Positions 1 to 7,953 of a stretch of 8,454 nt of DNA are shown here, piece after piece (within the stretch, counting starts at the first letter, position 1; each line of letters starts with the position of its first letter). Under the pieces are notes generated by a model. It worked only from the letters and a program-made list of their open reading frames with translations, was not told the origin of the DNA and did no database searches. The stretch is from an uncultured beta proteobacterium (GTDB taxonomy: Bacteria > Pseudomonadota > Gammaproteobacteria > Burkholderiales > Rhodocyclaceae), in contig CAIXAY010000018.1 in the NCBI GenBank assembly GCA_903917505.1, positions 1-8,454 on the forward strand, read 5' to 3'. A program made the position numbers and the translations under genes.

Positions 1-141
1 CCGCGACACCTCTTCGGAAAAAATAATCCCGTAGTTGAAGCCGTAGCGCAACACCACGTTGCCAAACACCAGGATCACCATCAGCCCCAGAATGGATATC
101 AAAGTCCATTCCATCACCTTGACCAGCAAGCGCGTAAACAT
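1..141 (-). CDS. TRAP transporter small permease, DctQ/YiaM type (N-terminal 47 residues, cut by window edge)
   Basis: This is the start of the small membrane subunit of a tripartite TRAP transporter, which imports organic or sugar acids with a periplasmic binding protein and uses an ion gradient. Only 47 residues are visible. They contain a hydrophobic helix at about residues 12-32, followed by NVVLRYGFNYGIIFSEEVSR, which closely matches the conserved loop of DctQ subunits (N-V-x-x-R-Y and S-E-E-x-x-R). The ATG at 139-141 is preceded by a good ribosome binding site, AGGGGAG, at 146-152. It lies 47 bp downstream of the YiaK-like reductase on the same strand, the position yiaM has relative to the reductase genes in the E. 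coli yia cluster. The large permease and binding protein are expected beyond the left edge. The substrate is unknown; a sugar acid is likely from context. Confidence 0.88.
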   Translation of the reverse strand, partial: MFTRLLVKVMEWTLISILGLMVILVFGNVVLRYGFNYGIIFSEEVSR

Positions 142-188
142 GTCACTCCCCTAAAAAAAACTGCTGCATCGCATTACCCCTTGGCGTC

Positions 189-1193
189 TCAAAGAGACTT
201 GATTTTGGCCCACACCGTGTCGTCGACCGGAATGCCCCTGGCCAGATTGTCATTGCGGATTCCCAGTTCCTTCTCGCCCGGATAAAGCACCGGCTGCCGC
301 GCATCGACACGCTCGGATCCCTGAATATTCTCGATGACCTCGTTGATCGCCGAGGCCAGGTAATCCTCGCCGGCGATGCGCCGCGCATCCATGGCGATGA
401 ACATCTGCGACAGGCTGTATTCGTCGCTGCCGAGCGCGCCGACGCGCAGCGTCGAGCGGCCGCCGGAGAGCACGGCGGCGATCAGGTCCATGACGATGGA
501 CATCGACGAACCCTTCCAGTAGCCGATCGGGAGAACGCGCCAGGTCTTGGCGATTTCCTTCGGGTCGCAGGAGAGATTGCCCTGTTCGTCGTAGCCGCCG
601 GGCACCGGCAGCATGTCGCCGCGCATCGCCGTCGACTCCATCTGGCCGTAGGAATATTGCGCCATCGCGATATCGACGACGACGTGGCCGCCGGCGCGCG
701 GGATGGCCATGATGAAGGGGTTGTTGCCGATGCGGCGGTCGCGCGCGCCCCAGGCCGGCATGTTCGGCTGGGTGTTGGTCCAGCAGATGCCGACGCAACC
801 GGCGTCGGCGGCCTGCCAGCCGTACGTGCCGCCGCGCAGCCAGTGGTTGGTGTTGCCGAGCGCGACGCAGCCGATGCCGAACTCGCGCGCGAGTTCGATG
901 GCGCGGTCCATCGACAGCTTGGCGTTGACGTTGCCGAGGCCGAGGTTGCCGTCCCAGCGTTCGAAAGCGCCCATGCTCGCGACCTTGGACGGTTTGGCGT
1001 GCAGGTCGATGTAGCCTTTCTCGACGTATTCGATGACGCGCGGAAAGCGATTGACCCCGTGCGAATAGACGCCGTCGCAACTGGTCTCGGTCATCAACTG
1101 CGCGGACAGATCGGCGGTCGCCGCGTCGCAGCCCTTCTTGATCAGGACGCGCTTGAATTCGGCTTTCAATTCTTCAAACTGGATGCGGGGCAT
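189..1193 (-). CDS. dlgD: 2,3-diketo-L-gulonate reductase-like NAD(P)H dehydrogenase (YiaK/DlgD, malate/L-lactate dehydrogenase family)
   Basis: This 334-residue protein is a full-length member of the Ldh_2 (malate/L-lactate dehydrogenase) family, and from memory it aligns end to end with E. coli YiaK/DlgD, which reduces 2,3-diketo-L-gulonate with NADH. Shared landmarks are the catalytic-region SHGVNRFPR (His45), the NHWxRGGxYGWQAA segment near residue 115, GICWTN, WGAxxxRIGxNP, LPxGYWKGSxMSIVxD, SDEYxxSQxFIA, and the C-terminal GIxVDDxVWAKI. The ATG at 1191-1193 has GAGGA at 1201-1205. It follows the Gfo/Idh/MocA gene after 74 bp and precedes the TRAP permease by 47 bp, so it is probably co-transcribed with both. 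The similarity makes a cytoplasmic keto-sugar-acid reductase secure. The exact substrate is inference, since family members act on different 2-keto acids and the neighbouring genes differ from E. coli. Confidence 0.9.
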   Translation of the reverse strand: MPRIQFEELKAEFKRVLIKKGCDAATADLSAQLMTETSCDGVYSHGVNRFPRVIEYVEKGYIDLHAKPSKVASMGAFERWDGNLGLGNVNAKLSMDRAIELAREFGIGCVALGNTNHWLRGGTYGWQAADAGCVGICWTNTQPNMPAWGARDRRIGNNPFIMAIPRAGGHVVVDIAMAQYSYGQMESTAMRGDMLPVPGGYDEQGNLSCDPKEIAKTWRVLPIGYWKGSSMSIVMDLIAAVLSGGRSTLRVGALGSDEYSLSQMFIAMDARRIAGEDYLASAINEVIENIQGSERVDARQPVLYPGEKELGIRNDNLARGIPVDDTVWAKIKSL

Positions 1194-1267
1194 GGCGAGT
1201 TCCTCGAATGATTATTGGTCTGCTCGTGCAGAGAAAACGTATGGGCCTGGGTGAATGGCGGTTCGCT

Positions 1268-2260
1268 TCAGTAACCTTTTTGCCGGCGATAATTCTTCAG
1301 CACCTCATCGGCGACCCAGGTCGACCGCACGGCGCTCTCGACATTGCCGGGGCAGGGTGAAACGCCGTTGAGGTCATCGACGATGCTCTGGATGAAGGGC
1401 TGCTGCACGTGTTGCGGGTTGGGAATATCGGCTTCCTGCACGCCGGCCTCGGTGATCAGCTTGAGCGGCTTGTCGGAAAAGAACTCGAATTCGATGCGGC
1501 CGCGCGAGCCGATGATCTCGACACGATCCTCGCCCTGGCCGCAGATGTAGCACCACGAGCCCGAGCCCTGCACGCCGCTGGCATGCCGCCAGGTCGCCGT
1601 GACCGTATCCTCGACGTCGTAGAGCCCGGCGCGATTGCTGGCGATGCCGTGCACTTCCTCGATGGCGCCGAAGAGGAAATCGAAAATGTCGAGCGTGTGA
1701 ATGCCCATGTCGAGGAACTTGCCGCCGCCGGAGACTTCCGGAATCAGGCGCCAGGGCAGCGTGTCGCGCGACAGGTCTTCCGGCGCCGGCGGCTGGTGCT
1801 GGACGGCACGCACGCAGCGCACCTCGCCGATCGCGCCCTGGTCCAGCCAGGCCTTGATCTTCAGGAAACGCGGCATGGCGCGGCGATAGAAGGCGACGAA
1901 CAGGCGTACGCCCTTCTGTTCGCAGGCATCGACGATTTCACGGCATTCCTCGAAGCGCATGGCCATCGGCTTTTCGACGTAGACATGCTTGCCAGAGCTC
2001 GCCACCAGGAGTGCAAGTGGCTTGTGCGAGGACGGCGGCGTGGCCACGTACACGGCGTCGATGTCCGCATCGGCGAGCATCTGCTCGGTGCGGTCGTAGG
2101 GTTTGGCGACCGCATGGCGCTGGGCGAATGAACGCGTCAGCTCGGGATCTGCGCTGGTCACGGCCACGAGCGAGGAATCGCGTGCCTTGTAGAATCCCGG
2201 GCCGCTCTTCACCTCGGCCACCGCACCGCAGCCGATCATTCCCCAGCGAATCGTTCTCAT
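1268..2260 (-). CDS. Gfo/Idh/MocA family NAD(P)-dependent oxidoreductase
   Basis: This 330-residue protein has the two-domain build of the Gfo/Idh/MocA family, whose members oxidise or reduce sugars, inositols and their derivatives with NAD(P). The N-terminal Rossmann fold shows the dinucleotide motif GCGAV (residues 10-14). The signature EKP (Glu96-Lys97-Pro98) carries the catalytic lysine. In the C-terminal domain GGGKFLDMGIHTLD holds the conserved D184-x3-H188-x2-D191 pattern. The ATG at 2258-2260 is chosen because AAGGAAG lies at 2265-2272 and the Rossmann strand begins immediately after it; the longer upstream reading would overlap the YiaL-like gene by about 75 bases. Only 2 bp separate it from the stop of that gene, so the two are surely co-transcribed. 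No such gene is present in the E. coli yia cluster. The substrate cannot be assigned. Confidence 0.9.
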   Translation of the reverse strand: MRTIRWGMIGCGAVAEVKSGPGFYKARDSSLVAVTSADPELTRSFAQRHAVAKPYDRTEQMLADADIDAVYVATPPSSHKPLALLVASSGKHVYVEKPMAMRFEECREIVDACEQKGVRLFVAFYRRAMPRFLKIKAWLDQGAIGEVRCVRAVQHQPPAPEDLSRDTLPWRLIPEVSGGGKFLDMGIHTLDIFDFLFGAIEEVHGIASNRAGLYDVEDTVTATWRHASGVQGSGSWCYICGQGEDRVEIIGSRGRIEFEFFSDKPLKLITEAGVQEADIPNPQHVQQPFIQSIVDDLNGVSPCPGNVESAVRSTWVADEVLKNYRRQKGY

Positions 2261-2262
2261 CG

Positions 2263-2811
<549 letters not shown>

Positions 2812-2885
2812 TCAAATTGCTCGGATCAAGGACGTCGAAGAAGCTTTTTTTCTTGTGCCCGCTGCGCTTTTCGATCTCGCTCCGG

Positions 2886-2891
2886 ATTATC
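2886..2891 (-). promoter_or_regulatory. Possible -10 box for the leftward yia-type operon
   Basis: On the minus strand the hexamer GATAAT (five of six bases of the sigma-70 -10 consensus) lies about 145 bp before the YiaL-like start. No good -35 is found at 17-18 bp, which could mean an activator-dependent or simply a misassigned promoter. The GntR-type half-site palindrome at 2911-2921 would lie close to its -35 region. This is a weak, composition-limited call in an AT-rich stretch. Confidence 0.25.
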
Positions 2892-2910
2892 CCTCGCGGA
2901 AGAAATATAT

Positions 2911-2921
2911 TTGTAAAACAA
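2911..2921. promoter_or_regulatory. Candidate GntR/FCD operator 1 (TTGTAAAACAA)
   Basis: The 11-mer TTGTAAAACAA is an inverted repeat (TTGT-3-ACAA) that fits the TNGTNNNACNA pattern known for FadR-subfamily GntR regulators. It lies in the AT-rich divergent region, 80 bp upstream of the preferred start of the FCD-domain regulator gene and 169 bp from the YiaL-like start. The regulator next door is the obvious candidate to bind it. Position and pattern are visible; binding is inference. Confidence 0.5.
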
Positions 2922-2939
2922 TGTACTCAAGACGCTTGG

Positions 2940-2960
2940 ATACATGTATACTAGCATACA
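2940..2960. promoter_or_regulatory. Candidate GntR/FCD operator 2: nested TGTAT/ATACA palindromes
   Basis: Two overlapping dyads are packed in 21 bp: the perfect 10-bp palindrome ATACATGTAT (2940-2949) and the inverted repeat TGTAT-N6-ATACA (2945-2960). GTATAC-type repeats are common operators of FCD-domain GntR proteins such as NanR-like and VanR-like regulators. The site contains TATACT (2947-2952), a possible -10 for the regulator gene, which would suit autorepression, though no convincing -35 is seen. The ATG inside this palindrome (2944) opens the longest reading of the regulator but is judged to be part of the operator. Confidence 0.5.
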
Positions 2961-3000
2961 TACAGACGATTGCAAGCGATTTTTCGGACAAGACAAGCGC

Positions 3001-3726
3001 ATGGAAAACGGAGCCTTGGATAAATTGGCGACAGCACGTTTTCGCCCGAAAGAATTCCTTTCGATAGGGAGTCAGCTGCACCAGATTCTGCGTGCGGCGA
3101 TCATCCAGGGCGATCTTGCGCCCGGGCAAGCGATCTCCGAAATCGAAATGAGCAAGCGCTTTTCGATCAGCCGTCAACCGGTGCGCGAAGCGTTCATCAA
3201 GCTCGGCGAGGAAAGGCTGATCGAAGTCCTGCCGCAGCGTGGTACTTATGTGCGCAAGATTTCAGTCAAGGAAGTTCTCGATGCGCGCCACCTGCGCGAA
3301 ATCATCGAGGTTTCGATCGTGCGCGAAGTGACCTTGAAGCACGATGCTTCCCTGATCGCCGCGCTTCGCCAGGTCATCGTGCAGCAGCAACAAGTCAAGG
3401 CGGGCGACCGTCGCGCCTTCCTGTCGCTCGACGAAGAGTTTCACCGAACCCTCGCCTTGCATGCCGATCGGGAATATGCCTGGCGCGTAACCGAAAGCAT
3501 CAAGGCGCAAATGGACCGCGTCCGCTTTCTCACTTTTGATTTCGCCTCGCCGATCTCCGAGCTGGTGGCCGAGCATGCGGAAATCATCGACGCCATCGAG
3601 TCGGCAGATCCCGACCGTGCGGCGAACAAGATGCAGAATCATCTGCGCAGAATACTGAAGTCGATGCCGCTGATCGCCAAGCGCTATCCCGAGCATTTTG
3701 TCGCCGACGAGTCGGGTGCTATTTAA
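3001..3726 (+). CDS. GntR-family transcriptional regulator with FCD domain (FadR subfamily)
   Basis: This 241-residue protein has a winged helix-turn-helix at about residues 24-86 (typical segments GDLAPGQAISE, FSISRQPVREAFIKL and IEVLPQRGTYVRKIS) and an all-helical FCD ligand-binding domain from about 92 to 222. Asp144, His148 (DEEFH), His192 (EHAEI) and His214 (NHLRR) match the Asp/His/His/His set that binds a metal and a carboxylate ligand in many FCD proteins. It is divergent from the yia-type operon, so it probably represses that operon and itself, released by a sugar acid or its breakdown product. An in-frame ATG at 2944 would add 19 residues, but it falls inside a palindromic operator, so 3001 is preferred. 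Neither start has a strong ribosome binding site, so the start is uncertain. Confidence 0.88.
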   Translation: MENGALDKLATARFRPKEFLSIGSQLHQILRAAIIQGDLAPGQAISEIEMSKRFSISRQPVREAFIKLGEERLIEVLPQRGTYVRKISVKEVLDARHLREIIEVSIVREVTLKHDASLIAALRQVIVQQQQVKAGDRRAFLSLDEEFHRTLALHADREYAWRVTESIKAQMDRVRFLTFDFASPISELVAEHAEIIDAIESADPDRAANKMQNHLRRILKSMPLIAKRYPEHFVADESGAI

Positions 3727-3745
3727 GGAAGCGCTTCATAAGTCC

Positions 3746-3811
3746 GTCACACCGGCGAACGCCGGTGTCCAGTGCCGGCGCTGAGTGGATTCCGGCTTTC
3801 GCCGGAATGAC
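3746..3811. repeat. REP/dRS3-like double-hairpin intergenic repeat
   Basis: This 66-bp element begins with GTCA and ends with TGAC. It holds two strong dyads: ACACCGGCG-AA-CGCCGGTGT (3749-3768) and ATTCCGGC-TTTC-GCCGGAAT (3789-3808). Between them a GCCGGC core sits in a near-palindrome flanked by TCCA and TGGA. The wording around the second hairpin (TGGATTCCGGCTTTCGCCGG) is typical of the dispersed small repeats found in many proteobacteria, related in style to Neisseria dRS3/REP sequences. It starts 19 bp after the regulator stop and could also act as a transcription terminator or RNA stabiliser for that gene, although no U-tract follows. Only one copy is present in this window, so dispersion in the genome is inferred. 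Confidence 0.7.
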
Positions 3812-3895
3812 GATGCGGCCATGCAGGTCGGGTTACGCTGCCGCTCATTTTGGCGACCGGTAAGCAAGCCGCCACGGCGGCCGGCGGTCTGTGCA

Positions 3896-3947
3896 ATTGT
3901 CCTAAATTTTCGCGACAATCCCCGCCGTCGCAGCCTTCTGCTATGCT
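3896..3947 (+). promoter_or_regulatory. Possible promoter and dyad for the PP0621-pilSR-ampD unit
   Basis: An extended -10 of the form TGC-TATGCT (TATGCT at 3942-3947) lies 29 bp before the ATG of the small membrane protein. No convincing -35 accompanies it, as can happen with extended -10 promoters. Upstream is an exact inverted repeat, ATTGTC-N12-GACAAT (3896-3919), placed where an activator or repressor could act. The promoter call rests on one hexamer plus position and is tentative. Confidence 0.35.
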
Positions 3948-3976
3948 TCGAATCTCTAGTGAAGGGCCTGGCTATC

Positions 3977-4207
3977 ATGAAATATCTGCTCGCGGTCGCG
4001 CTGTTTTTCTTCGTGCTGTGGATCTGGCGTTCGGCGCAAGGCGTGCGCTCGGGAAAGCAGGCGCCGCCGGCAACACGGGCGCCAGAGCAGATGGTCAAGT
4101 GCGCGCATTGCGGTGTCAATCAGCCGGTCAGCGAAAGCATTTTGACGCACGGGCACTACTACTGCTGCGACGCGCACCGGCACGCAGCCGAAGCGGCGGA
4201 TGACTGA
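3977..4207 (+). CDS. PP0621-family small membrane-anchored Cys/His-rich protein
   Basis: This 76-residue protein has one hydrophobic segment at its start (about residues 3-17, LLAVALFFFVLWIW), a short linker rich in Ala/Pro, and a small C-terminal module with CAHC (Cys42, Cys45), Cys63-Cys64 and His67. That arrangement looks like a miniature zinc ribbon on the cytoplasmic side of the inner membrane and matches what is called the PP0621 family, whose function is not known. The ATG is chosen because it starts directly at the membrane segment and has GAAGGG at 3961-3966; a longer in-frame reading begins inside the upstream repeat and is not credible. Its TGA overlaps the ATG of pilS by one base (TGATG), so the two are translationally coupled. 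This suggests, without proof, a role linked to PilS. Confidence 0.82.
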   Translation: MKYLLAVALFFFVLWIWRSAQGVRSGKQAPPATRAPEQMVKCAHCGVNQPVSESILTHGHYYCCDAHRHAAEAADD

Positions 4208-5795
4208 TGCCCATGCCGCTGACGGTCGGCACCGGCGCCGGACAGTTCTCTGAAACGCACTGGAAGTCGCTGCGCTATTTCAATCTTTATCGTTTCTGCA
4301 TCGCCCTGCTGCTGTTTTCGTCGGCGATCCTTCGCCCGGCGTCCTTTTCCATCTTCAGTCTTGAGCGCGGCGCGTTCCACCTGACCCTGACCAGCCTCTA
4401 CCTGCTGGCCACCATTGTTTTCGCGGTCGGGCTGCACTTCTATCGCCGCCGCTTCAATTTGCAGTTGAGCGTGCATGTCCTCGTCGACGTGCTGGTGCTG
4501 ACGCTGCTGATCAACAGCGAAGGCGGCTTGCGCAGCGGCCTGGGCGCGCTGCTGCTGGTCACGCTGGCCGGCGCCGGCCTGGTCGGGCAGGGGCGCCTCG
4601 TCCTGTTCTATGCGGCGGTAGCGACGCTGGCGGTGCTTTTCGAACAGTTCTACCGGGCGATGGCGAGCGAATTCGAAATGGTCGATTTCTTCCAGGCCGG
4701 ACTGTTCAGCACCGGCTTTTTCGCCGTCGCCGCATCGGCCCGCCTGCTGGCGCGCCGGGTGATCGCCAATGAGGAGTTGGCGCGCAAGCGCGGCATCGAC
4801 CTGCGCAATCAGACCCTGGTCAGCCAGCGCGCCATCGAGCAGATGCAGGACGGCGTGCTGTTCCTCAACCGCGATGGCTGGGTCAGGCAGCACAACCCGC
4901 GCGCCGAACAATTGCTCGGGCTCGGCGACCCGAGCGAGCGCCAGCTCGCCAATTACTCGACCGAACTGGCACTGGGCTTTTCGGCGTGGTGCGCGCATCC
5001 GTCCGATGAACCCGTGCTGGTGCGGGCGCCGGCCAGCGGCATGCAGCTGCGCGCGCGCTTCGTCTCGACCGACAGTTCGGAACGCGAGGTGCTGGTTTTC
5101 CTCGAGGACATGGGGCGGCTGCAGGAGCAGGCGCGCCAGCTCAAGCTGGCCGCGCTCGGGCGCCTGACGGCCAACATCGCGCACGAAATCCGCAACCCGC
5201 TTTCGGCGATCAACCATGCCGGCGAGTTGATGCGCGAGGAGTGCACCGACCCGACCAGCGAGCGCCTGCTGCGCATCGTTCTAGACAATACGCAACGCGT
5301 CGAGCGCATCGTCAGCAACGTGCTCGAGCTCGGACGACGCGACCGCGCCCATCTCGAGCTGATCTCCCTGCGCCAGACCCTGCCGACCCTGGTCGAGGAA
5401 TACACGGTGAAAGAGAAAGCCGCGGCCGGCGTCGTGCAACTGGAGTTTTTCGGACCGGCCACGCTGGCTTTCGATCGCTCGCACTTCCATCAGATCGTCT
5501 GGAACCTGCTCGGCAACGCATTGCGCCATGCCCGCGGCCAGCCCGGCAGCATCCGCCTGTGCGCACAGAACGCGAGCCGCGAGGGCTGGGTGGACCTGCA
5601 CGTCATCGATGATGGCAGCGGCGTCGACGAGGGCTATCGCGAGCAGATCTTCGAGCCCTTCTTTACGACGCACAGCCGCGGCACTGGCCTGGGGCTTTAT
5701 ATCGCGCGCGAATTGTGTGACGCTAACGGCGCGCAGCTCGAACTCATGCACAGCGAGTCGGGCGCCGATTTTCGCATTTCCGGGAGGGCTGCCTT

Positions 5796-5805
<10 letters not shown>
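4207..5805 (+). CDS. pilS: Sensor histidine kinase PilS (type IV pilus expression)
   Basis: This 532-residue inner-membrane kinase has the PilS layout. About six hydrophobic helices occupy residues 29-185 with little periplasmic sequence. A PAS-like region (about 205-305) starts at AIEQMQDGVLFLNRDG. The HisKA domain contains the phosphorylatable His326 in NIAHEIRNPLSAINHA. The HATPase domain has an N-box (WNLLGNALRH, Asn433/Asn437), a G1 box (D468-x-G-x-G472) and a G2 box (GTGLGLY, 492-498). All catalytic motifs are intact. In Pseudomonas PilS senses pilin in the membrane and controls PilR. The ATG at 4207 overlaps the stop of the PP0621-like gene by one base; a second ATG two codons later is an equal alternative. 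Its 3' end overlaps pilR by 10 nt. The pairing with pilR makes the PilS assignment stronger than similarity alone. Confidence 0.9.
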
Positions 5806-7152
<1,347 letters not shown>

Positions 7153-7166
<14 letters not shown>

Positions 7167-7725
7167 CGACGGCATCGGCAGCGACGGCTGGATGGCTGCC
7201 GCCAACCGTATCGCTTCGCCGAACTTCGACGCCCGTCCGGACGGCGAGGCGATCTCGCTCATCGTCGTGCACGCCATCAGTTTGCCGCCCGGGCAGTTCG
7301 GCAGCGGCGACATCGTCCGCCTGTTCACCAATACGCTCGATGCGGCGGCGCATCCCTACTTCGCCGCCATCAGCAGCCAGCGCGTGTCGGCGCATTTCCT
7401 GATTCGCCGCGACGGCGCCCTGATCCAGTTCGTCTCCTGCCGCGAGCGTGCCTACCACGCCGGGCGCTCAGCGTGGAAAGGGCGCGAGCGCTGCAACGAT
7501 TTCTCGATCGGAATCGAACTCGAGGGTTGCGACGAGCAGCCTTTCGAGGCGGCGCAGTACGCGCGGCTGGTTGATCTGGTCGAGTCGCTGCGGGCGCGCT
7601 ATCCGATTGACACCGTCATAGGGCACTCCGACATTGCGCCAGGGCGCAAGACCGATCCGGGCCCTTGCTTCGATTGGCAACGCCTGGCGCCGCTCGGCTC
7701 CCTGCTGGCACAGAGACGCAGCTAG
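7153..7725 (+). CDS. ampD: 1,6-anhydro-N-acetylmuramyl-L-alanine amidase AmpD
   Basis: This 190-residue cytoplasmic zinc amidase cleaves the stem peptide from 1,6-anhydro-muropeptides during cell-wall recycling, and its loss induces AmpC beta-lactamase in species that have AmpR. It aligns with E. coli AmpD along its length: zinc ligands His40 (VVHAISLPPG), His158 (GHSDIAPGRK) and Asp168 (KTDPGP), catalytic Glu122 (FSIGIELEG) and Lys166, plus the HPxF/YF, RVSAHxLIRRDG and GRERCNDFSIGIE segments. There is no signal peptide, as expected for AmpD rather than AmiD. The start is uncertain: TTG at 7153 keeps the conserved GW near the N-terminus and overlaps pilR by 14 nt, whereas the first ATG (7192) would drop that Trp. 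I see no strong ribosome binding site for either, which fits coupling to pilR translation. Confidence 0.92.
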
Positions 7726-7737
7726 CCTGCCAGCGGG
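7701..7737 (+). terminator. Hairpin spanning the ampD stop codon
   Basis: CCTGCTGGCA (7701-7710) and TGCCAGCGGG (7728-7737) can pair over ten positions with one U-G wobble, with a 17-nt loop that contains the TAG stop. Only a weak T-run (TTTC) follows, so it may stabilise the 3' end rather than terminate by itself. Confidence 0.35.
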
Positions 7738-7834
7738 CGTTTCTCACCTGTCATGTTTTTCGCGCGGCGCCCGATCGTCGCGGCGCATGCCGGCGAATTA
7801 TTCCGTTCGGCTTTCCGCGATTTTGCGATTTGGC

Positions 7835-7869
7835 GTTGTCGAATTGCGACAACTTTGCGATTTTTTTTT
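7835..7869 (+). terminator. Probable Rho-independent terminator of the pilSR-ampD unit
   Basis: A perfect 7-bp stem, GTTGTCG-AATTG-CGACAAC (7835-7853), is followed after seven bases by nine consecutive T (7861-7869). The gap between stem and T-run is longer than in a classical terminator, which lowers confidence. TTTGCGATTT-like words are repeated on both sides (about 7821-7831 and 7854-7864). It lies 110 bp after ampD and just before the next promoter, a sensible boundary between two transcription units. Confidence 0.5.
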
Positions 7870-7887
7870 AGGACCATAAAAAACTTC

Positions 7888-7916
7888 TTGCGTCAACTGT
7901 GATCAACTACTAGAAT
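7888..7916 (+). promoter_or_regulatory. Sigma-70-type promoter reading rightwards
   Basis: TTGCGT (-35, 7888-7893) and TAGAAT (-10, 7911-7916) are separated by exactly 17 bp in an AT-rich pocket. The spacer holds a direct repeat TCAACT at 7893-7898 and 7903-7908, one helical turn apart. Transcription would start near 7923 and run about 500 nt before the Lys/Ala-rich gene at 8418. This is the best sigma-70 promoter match in the window. Confidence 0.6.
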
Positions 7917-7953
7917 TAGTCGCAAATGGCAAGTAAGGCACAACATCTAGTAG
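7907..7953. repeat. Inverted repeat CTACTAGA / TCTAGTAG around the transcription start
   Basis: CTACTAGA (7907-7914) and TCTAGTAG (7946-7953) are exact 8-bp inverted repeats 31 bp apart. The first overlaps the -10 box of the promoter at 7888-7916 and the second lies in the early transcript. CTAG is a rare tetramer in many proteobacteria, which makes the pair more noticeable. A looping operator or chance are both possible. Confidence 0.4.

Noticed and set aside
1409..2131. 240-codon plus-strand frame opposite the Gfo/Idh/MocA gene
   Set aside because: Antisense shadow; the minus-strand frame has complete family motifs and a ribosome binding site.
2924..2952. Full sigma-70 promoter using TATACT (2947-2952) with a -35 at about 2924
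   Set aside because: The -35 position reads TACTCA, a poor match. TATACT is kept only as a possible -10 within the operator entry.
3785..3976. In-frame upstream extension of the PP0621-family gene
   Set aside because: It would start inside the hairpin repeat and put 64 unrelated residues before the membrane segment; the ATG at 3977 matches the family.
4967..4983. Sigma-54-like TGGCAC element followed by a T-rich -12 region
   Set aside because: It is inside pilS, lacks the invariant GC of the -12 element (TTTTC instead of TTGCW) and has no gene placed to use it.
4159..5217. 352-codon open frame on the minus strand opposite pilS
   Set aside because: Low-complexity Gln/Arg/Ala-rich shadow of the pilS reading frame, with no family resemblance.
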